DNA of 10,430 nucleotides from Terriglobia bacterium (lineage in GTDB: Bacteria > Acidobacteriota > Terriglobia > UBA7540), in NCBI GenBank assembly GCA_030042795.1, contig JASHYZ010000179.1:1-10430 (forward strand). The letters run 5' to 3'. The first letter of the stretch is position 1. Each line of letters starts with the position of its first letter. The position numbers and the translations under genes are program-made. The notes under the pieces were generated by a model. The model was not told where the DNA came from. It worked only from the letters and a program-made list of their open reading frames with translations, and did not search any database. Positions 5,138 through 10,430 of the stretch are shown here, piece by piece.

Positions 5138-6252
5138 TAGATCACCTCAACTTCAGCTTGCAGAGAGCCCGCCACCTTGAGTGCTTCGAGAATCGCTGCG
5201 ATATCGCGCGGCGTGGCGCCGATGGCGAGCAGGCCGTTCACCAGTTCATCGACCGTAGCGCCTTCGCGCAACTGCACGTGGCGAGCGGCAGCTTGGCTGG
5301 CCTGGACGGTGGTTTGCGGTACGACAGTGGTCTGCCCATTCGAAAACGGCGCCGGCTGTGAGACCTGGAACGTCGTCGTGATCTCCACCACGAGGTTGCC
5401 GTGCATGATGGAAGCGGCGCCCAAAGTCACATCGTTGCCCAGCACCACGGTTCCCGTGCGCTCATTCACCACCACCCTGGCCGGTTCCTGCACCTTGATG
5501 GGGATATTTTCAATTGTCGCCATGAGCCTGGGAACGTTCTCGCCTGAGGCGGTCACGTTAACATCCACACGGCGGCTGTCGATCGCGGTGGCAAGGGGTT
5601 TTCCCAGGTTCTGGTTAATGGCGTTGGCAGCGTCTTCGGCCGTCGTGAAATCAGGCTCGCGCAGCAGCAGGGAAATTGTGTGCATGCGACTTAAATCAAT
5701 GGACGTATCCTGCTCGACGCTGGCGCCGCCCGGAATGCGGGCCGTGGTGGGATGGTTTTCCTGCACGGAGTTGGCACGCGTGGCCCCTGCGGTGAAACCG
5801 CCCAGAATCACCGGACCCTGGGCGACGGCATAAACTCGTCCGTCCGGCCCGTCGAGCGGCGTCATCATGAGCACCCCGCCTTGAAGGCTCTTGGCATCGC
5901 CAATCGAGGCGACGTTGACGTCAATTTGTTCGCCGGGTCGCGTAAAAGGCGGCAGTTCCGCGGTGACAAAAACCGAGGCCACATTCCTCGTCTGAATGAG
6001 GCTCCCGGAGACCTGAACCCCCAGTTTGCGCAGCGCGTTGGCGACGCTCTGAGTAGAAAACAAAGTCTGCTGGCTGTCGCCGGTTCGATTCAATCCCACC
6101 ACCAGACCGTAGCCCACGAGCGGGTTATTCCGGATTCCTTCTACTGTGGCAACGTCGCCAATACGCGTGGCGTGGCCCTCGGGAACGCTGTCTTTCGCCA
6201 AGCACGGGCTTGCAAGCAACGAAAAAGCGAGAATCAGCAGCGAGCAGGACAT
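5137..6252 (-). CDS. flgI: Flagellar P-ring protein FlgI (start uncertain)
   Basis: From the ATG at 6252 the protein has 371 residues, the normal length of a FlgI precursor. It builds the P ring around the rod in the peptidoglycan layer. MSCSLLILAFSLLASPCLA forms a signal sequence with cleavage likely after A19, followed by ATRIGDVATVEGIRNNPLVG (28-47) and YGLVVGLNRTGDSQQT, the hallmark FlgI N-terminus. The rest is colinear with the family (GxxxVxxGxxxEG-type end: HVQLREGATVDELVNGLLAIGATPRDIAAILEALKVAGSLQAEVEVI region). The frame is open further up to an ATG at 6477 that has AGAGGAG upstream and would give 446 residues, but most of the extra 75 codons are REP-like repeat DNA. The 6252 start has no Shine-Dalgarno and lacks a basic n-region, while the in-frame upstream codons encode RISRIFA. 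Which start is used is open. FlgI needs FlgA, encoded two genes upstream. Confidence 0.9.
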   Translation of the reverse strand: MSCSLLILAFSLLASPCLAKDSVPEGHATRIGDVATVEGIRNNPLVGYGLVVGLNRTGDSQQTLFSTQSVANALRKLGVQVSGSLIQTRNVASVFVTAELPPFTRPGEQIDVNVASIGDAKSLQGGVLMMTPLDGPDGRVYAVAQGPVILGGFTAGATRANSVQENHPTTARIPGGASVEQDTSIDLSRMHTISLLLREPDFTTAEDAANAINQNLGKPLATAIDSRRVDVNVTASGENVPRLMATIENIPIKVQEPARVVVNERTGTVVLGNDVTLGAASIMHGNLVVEITTTFQVSQPAPFSNGQTTVVPQTTVQASQAAARHVQLREGATVDELVNGLLAIGATPRDIAAILEALKVAGSLQAEVEVI

Positions 6253-6277
6253 GGCAAATATCCGAGAGATCCTGCAA

Positions 6278-6410
6278 CGTGGATTCCCGCCTTCGCGGGA
6301 ATGACGTCCCGGATGAGTGCCTTGATACCGTTGCCGGACTTGAACCCCTGCCTCCTGGATTTGGGTCGCTCCCTCCACCGCCGTCATTCCCGCGAAGGCG
6401 GGAATCCACG
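6278..6410. repeat. Inverted pair of 29-bp REP-like repeats inside the 5' end of the flgI frame
   Basis: The unit CGTGGATTCCCGCC...GGGAATGACG at 6278-6306 is an exact reverse complement of 6382-6410, with 75 nt between. Each unit is itself palindromic around ATTCCCGC/GCGGGAAT. The units share their core with the MITE-like element at 3464-3624, but the pair is oriented the opposite way, with the GTCAT ends facing inward. The pair lies between the flgH stop and the likely mature FlgI start, within an uninterrupted reading frame. Confidence 0.85.
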
Positions 6411-6485
6411 AGTTTTCAGGCACACTCTGAAGCGCCGCCCTTTTGGAATCTTGATGAAAAATGCAGATTGCCTTCATGTTCTCCT

Positions 6486-7229
6486 CTAGAAACTGACCAG
6501 CTTCAACAGGAATCGTGTGACCGCGTTGGGCGGCCGCGTTTCGTCGCTGATCACGCCCTTGCCTTCCACTTCCACCTGCAGATTCGCAATTGCTGTCGAG
6601 GGCACCGAGTTGTCAGGAGCGAGATCGCTGGGCCGGATGACGCCGCGCACAATCACGTGCTGCCGCTGACTGTCGATGTAAACGTCGCGCGCTGCTTGAA
6701 TTACCAGATAACCGTTAGGCAGCACCTTCACCACCGAGCCGGCGAGGTTCGTACTCAGCGAGTGGCTGGAGGAAGTGGTTGCCGAGCCATTCAAAGAGTC
6801 CTGTGAATTCGGGCTGAAGAGATTGGCGAGCTTCGATGTAGATTTTATGGTTCCGAGAGCGGCAGTGATGCCGGAACTGGCTGAAAACGCCCGCGAACCT
6901 TTCGCCGAGCCGGAAGCTGACGCCGTGGTTGTTTCGAGAATGTCGATTGTGACCAGGTCGCCCACCTGCGAAGCCTTGTCGTCGCGCGCCATGTTGCTGA
7001 GTGCCCCACCTGTGGTCCAGAGACTGCCCAGGGTGGTCGGCATGTTGGGGTTGGCCGCGCTGGCTTTGCGGATGTAGTCGTCCAGCGCCTGATCATAAGC
7101 GGCCTCACTCTTGGCCTTGTCTTGTTGCTGGGAGTTCTTGGCCGCGGCCGCCGCTGGAGGCAAAATGGCGGTCGCCAGACTGCAAGCGGCCAAAGCAAAG
7201 GCAAATCTGAACTTTGATGAATGGCTCAT
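6486..7229 (-). CDS. flgH: Flagellar L-ring protein FlgH
   Basis: A 247-residue outer-membrane ring protein that lets the rod pass through the outer membrane. Family marks are GSLW (residues 68-71), DDKASQVGDLVTIDILETT (83-101), LPNGYLVIQAARDVYIDSQ, VRGVIRPSDL, and the C-terminal VEVEGKGVISDETRPP. The N-terminus MSHSSKFRFAFALAAC holds a lipobox LAAC at 13-16, so the protein is probably a lipoprotein as in other FlgH; a signal peptidase I site after the AAAAA run near residue 30 is the alternative. About 37 Ala/Gln/Lys-rich residues separate C16 from the conserved domain. The ATG overlaps the flgA stop (ATGA), and AGGAAGG precedes it by 3 nt. The TAG stop lies 8 nt before the upstream candidate flgI start. 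Confidence 0.95.
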   Translation of the reverse strand: MSHSSKFRFAFALAACSLATAILPPAAAAAKNSQQQDKAKSEAAYDQALDDYIRKASAANPNMPTTLGSLWTTGGALSNMARDDKASQVGDLVTIDILETTTASASGSAKGSRAFSASSGITAALGTIKSTSKLANLFSPNSQDSLNGSATTSSSHSLSTNLAGSVVKVLPNGYLVIQAARDVYIDSQRQHVIVRGVIRPSDLAPDNSVPSTAIANLQVEVEGKGVISDETRPPNAVTRFLLKLVSF

Positions 7230-8146
7230 AAACCTTCCTGTTGGAGGCTCCCTTTCAGCAGTCCCGGGCCTGCGACCTGCGCGCTTAAGATCTTGTGGGT
7301 GAGAGGATCGCGAGCGCGGACTTCCTGGCCGAGAGCGCCCGGTTGGAGCGGGATCACGGTGCTGGTGAGGCGATAGTCAGCGCCTTCAATCACCAGTTGA
7401 GTTGCGACTCCGGCTTTGACGAGCATCTCCGAGCCTTTAGCGGGCGGCTTCACCCCGCCCACATCGCTGGCCGGACGCACAGGCTCTGAATGACCGGAAA
7501 CGATTGTCTGCGCCTCGGAGCGGGCCGTCGCATGGGCTTCGGTTCCCGCCAAGCCCAGGGGCATTGCTTTCGAGCTCATCTGGCGCCCCGGTACGGTCAC
7601 ATAGAAGGGCAGATTCTGAGGTTCTTTCGCAGTCCAGAGGCGAAACCGTGTTACCTGATGGAAAGCGTCGAAGTCGATTCCGGTAACTTCCAGCCCCGGA
7701 TCGCCGGAGGTCACCAAAGGTGAAAGTTGCAGGTTCAATTTGTCTGGGTCCACAGCTTTATCGCTCCCCAGCACGGCATCGATGGCCGTCGCGACTTCCG
7801 CGGGCGAAAGCCGGCGATGAACCCGGCGAACGGTGATCTCCGCAGGGATTGAGATCGCCGCCAGAATTTGGGGCTGATCCACCAAGGCGTGCTCAATTTC
7901 CTCACGGGACATGCGGCGCACGCTACCCGCCATGGGTGCGCTGCCCAGAGGCACCGCATCACTTGCCCTGCGCAGCGGAGCTGGCGCATCAGCCGGGAGG
8001 AGGTCTGAGAGGCGCACGCCACTTGTCTTCAGGTCAACTTCGGAAAGAAGAGCGACGGGAGCGCCTGCCGATAGGCTTGCAGGGAGCGCCACCGTGGCGG
8101 CTCCCAGACAAGCGAAAACGAGTTGGGCCAAAAAACGACGCATCAC
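7226..8146 (-). CDS. flgA: Flagellar P-ring assembly chaperone FlgA
   Basis: A 306-residue periplasmic protein that helps FlgI assemble into the P ring. Residues 1-27 form a signal peptide: MMRR, a hydrophobic stretch, then ASLSA. The FlgA/SAF-like C-terminal part is seen from about residue 238: MLVKAGVATQLVIEGADYRL, then TVIPLQPGALGQEVRARDP and LTHKILSAQVAGPGLLKG. This matches the end of FlgA, where an Ile/Leu-x-G-x-AL-x-x-G-x-x-G turn precedes VRN..SGKI..G.V. The N-terminal half is weakly conserved, and a Pro/Ser-rich link lies at about 205-240. GTG at 8146 or the adjacent ATG at 8143 may start translation; CAGG about 8 nt upstream fits GTG better. It lies 13 nt after flgG and overlaps flgH by 4 nt. 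Confidence 0.88.
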   Translation of the reverse strand: MMRRFLAQLVFACLGAATVALPASLSAGAPVALLSEVDLKTSGVRLSDLLPADAPAPLRRASDAVPLGSAPMAGSVRRMSREEIEHALVDQPQILAAISIPAEITVRRVHRRLSPAEVATAIDAVLGSDKAVDPDKLNLQLSPLVTSGDPGLEVTGIDFDAFHQVTRFRLWTAKEPQNLPFYVTVPGRQMSSKAMPLGLAGTEAHATARSEAQTIVSGHSEPVRPASDVGGVKPPAKGSEMLVKAGVATQLVIEGADYRLTSTVIPLQPGALGQEVRARDPLTHKILSAQVAGPGLLKGSLQQEGL

Positions 8147-8159
8147 TTAGACGACCTGA

Positions 8160-8951
8160 TTAACGATTCATGTTGTTCAGGTTCTGAAGCATCTCGTCAG
8201 CAGCCTGCACCACGCGCGAATTCGATTCGTAAGAGCGTTGAGTGAGGATCATCTGAATGAACTGGTCCACCACATCCACATTCGACTGCTCGAGCATTCC
8301 CTGCTGGAGCGTGCCGAGCCCGTCGGCTCCGCCCGGTGTTCCCACCACGGCCTGACCCGAAGCCGTGGTCGGGGTAAACAGGTTGCCGCCCAGCGCGGTC
8401 AAACCGCCGGGGTTGGGAAAGTTCGCGAGTTGAATGGTTCCCACCTGCGAGGCCTGCGTCTGGCCGGGTTCGGTCACGGAGACGGTACCGTCCGATCCGA
8501 TGTTGATGGTGAGGGCGTCGGCCGGAATGGTGATGGTGGGCTGAAGTTGATTCCCGCTGGCCGTCACCAGGGTGCCGTTCTGGCTTAACTGGAACGAGCC
8601 GTCGCGAGTGTAAGCGATCTCGCCATTGGGCATCTGTACCTGAAAGAAGCCTTGTCCCTGGATCATCACGTCGAGAGGGTTGCCGGTGTTAGCCGCGTCG
8701 CCTTGCGTCTGGAGCATCTCGGTGCTCGCCACACGAGTGCCGAGACCGATTTGCAGGCCGTCGGGCACGGTGGTCTGCGCGGTGGCTGCGGAACCCGGCG
8801 CCGTCACGCTCTGGTACATCAGGTCCTGGAACTCCAGTCGGCTACTTCTGAATCCTGTGGTGCTGGAGTTGGCCAGGTTGTTGGCAATGGTGTCCAGGTT
8901 CATCTGCTGGGCTGACATTCCGCTGGCGGCGGTGTACAAAGCTCGAAACAT
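8160..8951 (-). CDS. flgG: Flagellar distal rod protein FlgG
   Basis: A 263-residue rod protein of normal family length, exported by the flagellar type III system. The N-terminal rod motif is LYTAASGMSAQQMNLDTIAN (5-24) followed by NLANSSTTGFRSSRLEFQDLMYQ. The distal-rod-specific insertion just after it (DLMYQSVTAPGSAATAQTTVPDGLQIGLG) is characteristic of FlgG. The centre has GNPLDVMIQGQGFFQVQMPNG and YTRDGSFQL, and the C-terminus QGMLEQSNVDVVDQFIQMI with LTQRSYESNSRVVQAADEML. AGGAG lies 6 nt before the ATG at 8951. It starts 11 nt after flgF, within one operon. Confidence 0.96.
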   Translation of the reverse strand: MFRALYTAASGMSAQQMNLDTIANNLANSSTTGFRSSRLEFQDLMYQSVTAPGSAATAQTTVPDGLQIGLGTRVASTEMLQTQGDAANTGNPLDVMIQGQGFFQVQMPNGEIAYTRDGSFQLSQNGTLVTASGNQLQPTITIPADALTINIGSDGTVSVTEPGQTQASQVGTIQLANFPNPGGLTALGGNLFTPTTASGQAVVGTPGGADGLGTLQQGMLEQSNVDVVDQFIQMILTQRSYESNSRVVQAADEMLQNLNNMNR

Positions 8952-8962
8952 GAAAAGCTCCT

Positions 8963-9724
8963 TTAGGGCTGAATGCGCGGCAAGTCCTGAGTCTCCGCTT
9001 GGGCGAAACTGGAATCAAAGATCGACAGGGCGTGATTCAGAAGGTCGGCCTGGCGTTGTAATGTGACGAGATCCACCGTGCCTTCAACGGGGTTGTAATT
9101 CGACGCCTCCAGCGAGCCCTGGCGCACACCGGCACTGGTGGCGGCCTGCGCGGCGCCCTGGGGTGCTGTGAAATAGGAATTGCCCTGGGCAGTAAGCTGA
9201 GTGCCGTGGGGAAAGTCCACAAGGTTAAGCTGCGCCACGACAGCTCCCTGAGAAGATATGGTGCCGTCTGCGCTGATGGAGACAGGACCGTCGGGAAGTG
9301 TGATGGGCGCGGGATCAGCCTTCGGGTCCGTGGGCACGGCCAGCACTTTGCCGCCATCGGCGGTGAGCAGCTCGCCGTTGGGGCCAAGGTGAAGGCTGCC
9401 ATTCCTTGTGTAGCTGATGCCCGAAGGGGTCTGAACCGTCAGAAACCCTGAGCCTTCGAGCGCGATGTCCAGTTGATTGCCTGTTTTCTCGATGGAGCCG
9501 GACCGCAAATCAGTCTCCGCTCCGCCCAGGATTCCGTAGTCGTTGATCGCTTTGTTGAGAGGGCTGAGATTGGGATTTTCGGCGGCGGTGAGAGCGCGAT
9601 AGAACTCTTTCTGGGCCTTGTAGCCGGTGGTGTTGGCGTTGGCCAGATTGTTGGCCACTAGATCCAAGGCGTCCGTTCTGGATACGAGGCCCGTTACCGC
9701 TGCATAAAAGCCGCTACTGCTCAT
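8963..9724 (-). CDS. flgF: Flagellar proximal rod protein FlgF
   Basis: A 253-residue member of the rod/hook family. FYAAVTGLVSRTDALDLVAN (6-25) with NLANANTTGYKAQKEFYRAL is the N-terminal rod motif. GNQLDIALEGSGFLTVQTPSG and YTRNGSLHLGPNGELLTADG form the FlgE/F/G central motif, and QGSLEASNYNPVEGTVDLVT with LQRQADLLNHALSIFDSSF is the C-terminal helix. It lacks the FlgG insertion and stands directly upstream of flgG, which supports FlgF. The ATG at 9724 has GGGAG about 10 nt upstream, a rather long spacing. It is the first gene of the rod/ring operon; a 227-nt spacer separates it from the cheX-like gene. Confidence 0.92.
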   Translation of the reverse strand: MSSSGFYAAVTGLVSRTDALDLVANNLANANTTGYKAQKEFYRALTAAENPNLSPLNKAINDYGILGGAETDLRSGSIEKTGNQLDIALEGSGFLTVQTPSGISYTRNGSLHLGPNGELLTADGGKVLAVPTDPKADPAPITLPDGPVSISADGTISSQGAVVAQLNLVDFPHGTQLTAQGNSYFTAPQGAAQAATSAGVRQGSLEASNYNPVEGTVDLVTLQRQADLLNHALSIFDSSFAQAETQDLPRIQP

Positions 9725-9951
9725 TTGCGCTGGTCTCCCATGCCGCTTAAAGCAGCTTGGAGTCCAAAGTAGCGGTCCGGGCGCGGAACTTTAATGAAAC
9801 GTCTATTTTGACTTGGGTTTATTAGGGATTGTTTGAGTTGGGGAACGGGTTTCTAAGGAAGAAGCGGTGGGTTCATCGCAAACTAAGTTCACGGGCCACG
9901 CTGCCACCAGCCCGGCAAGAAATGCCTACCGGGCCTCTGGCCTTAGAATTT
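9725..9951 (-). other. Intergenic leader of the rod/ring operon
   Basis: No gene is seen in these 227 nt. On the minus strand GCCCGG (9934-9929) and CCGGGC (9915-9910), with an inner GGCA/TGCC pairing, form a hairpin about 18 nt after the cheX-like stop, without a T-run; it could be an mRNA 3' end or processing site. Nearer flgF, TAAAGTTC (9793-9786) resembles a sigma-28 -35 box, but the best -10 candidate ACCGCTAC (9776-9769) is weak and 2 nt too close. The operon promoter therefore remains unidentified. Confidence 0.3.
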
Positions 9952-10430
9952 CTAATGGTGGACGTCAAGAATAACCCAAACCAAGTGGCCTTCAGCTTCG
10001 AGGGGCACAGGCGTGGACGTGCTGTTGCCGAGCGAATAGACCTTGAAGTCGTGGCCGATCACCACGGTCGGTGTTGATAGGAAGCAGGTGTCCTCGAGCC
10101 CCGGTACCGCGGCCTTGGTGCTTCCCGCCACAACATTCGCAATCTCACCCAGCGCATCGCGGGTGGCAGACTCGGCTTCAGCGGTATCGCTGCCGAGCAT
10201 TTTGGAAGCCAGCACGTTGGCGGTTTCGAGGCTGCAGCGGATGCTCAAAACGCCGCACAAGCCTCCGGCCAGGCCCACCATGGCCGTGATATCGCCTTCG
10301 GGCGAAGCCGCCTGCCGTGCCCGGGTCAACGTGCAGCCCAGCATCATTTCAAACACGCCGCGAGCGGCGGTTTCGATGAGACCAGGCCACCCGCCTTCGG
10401 GCAAGTCCCACTGCTTGGACCCGGCCTGGG
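9952..10430 (-). CDS. CheX-like chemotaxis phosphatase domain protein (N-terminus outside window)
   Basis: The frame is open to the right edge, so the N-terminus is cut off; within the window a TTG at 10404 is the first possible start but is probably internal. Counting from it, GLIETAARGVFEMMLGC (8-24) opens a CheX/CheC-type domain. DITAMVGLAGGLCGVLSIRC (38-57) is the glycine-rich beta strand. DALGEIANVVAGSTKAAV (83-100) holds the phosphatase signature E-x-x-N (E87, N90), and FLSTPTVVIGHDF (108-120) is the closing strand. CheX proteins dephosphorylate CheY-P in the cytoplasm and so reset the motor signal. A single ExxN helix suits CheX rather than two-site CheC. Its place before the rod genes links it to motility. 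No other chemotaxis gene is visible, so the exact partner is unknown. Confidence 0.75.
   Translation of the reverse strand, partial: QAGSKQWDLPEGGWPGLIETAARGVFEMMLGCTLTRARQAASPEGDITAMVGLAGGLCGVLSIRCSLETANVLASKMLGSDTAEAESATRDALGEIANVVAGSTKAAVPGLEDTCFLSTPTVVIGHDFKVYSLGNSTSTPVPLEAEGHLVWVILDVHH

Noticed and set aside
5752..6489. Long plus-strand frame opposite flgI (245 codons)
   Set aside because: It lies antisense to clear FlgI codons, carries no recognisable domain, and is expected from high GC content at third positions.
9769..9793. Second sigma-28 promoter upstream of flgF (TAAAGTTC and ACCGCTAC)
   Set aside because: The -35 box is good, but the -10 box matches only 5 of 8 positions and the spacer is 9 nt instead of 11.

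Overview
The window is a flagellar gene cluster of a Gram-negative, peritrichous- or polar-type swimmer: it encodes both the P-ring (FlgI) and L-ring (FlgH) proteins, so the cell has an outer membrane. The gene order (cheX-like, flgF, flgG, flgA, flgH, flgI, short flgJ, flgM, small gene, flgN, flgK, flgL), the single-domain FlgJ and a decayed copy of the NRRNAKxSTGPRTxxGKA family point towards an Acidobacteriota-like genome. That placement is an inference; no rRNA or marker gene is present.

Layout: all flagellar genes lie on the minus strand and read from right to left. A CheX-type phosphatase (9952 to the right edge, truncated) comes first. A 227-nt spacer follows, then the tight rod/ring operon flgF-flgG-flgA-flgH-flgI-flgJ (9724-4703). 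A 1.9-kb island (about 2836-4702) carries no flagellar gene. It holds one plus-strand RibD-C/DHFR-like reductase, a MITE-like element with an apparent 8-bp target duplication, a decayed small gene, hairpins and direct repeats. Beyond the island the cluster resumes with flgM, an unknown 66-aa gene, flgN, flgK and the start of flgL (truncated at the left edge).

How the genes work together: FlgF and FlgG are rod proteins. FlgI, with its chaperone FlgA, and FlgH build the P and L rings, and FlgJ is a rod-binding/capping protein. FlgK and FlgL are the hook-filament junction proteins, FlgN is their export chaperone, and FlgM is the anti-sigma-28 factor. A near-perfect sigma-28 promoter (TAAAGTTT-N11-GCCGATTC) lies directly upstream of flgM. 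The flgM-flgN-flgK-flgL part is therefore probably a late, FliA-dependent unit, separate from the rod/ring operon.

The most unusual points are a perfect 29-bp inverted-repeat pair embedded in the 5' end of the flgI reading frame, the MITE-like element, and an AGCTT cluster upstream of the flgM promoter. I saw no defence system, CRISPR array, tRNA or rRNA, and nothing that I can defend as a wholly new system.
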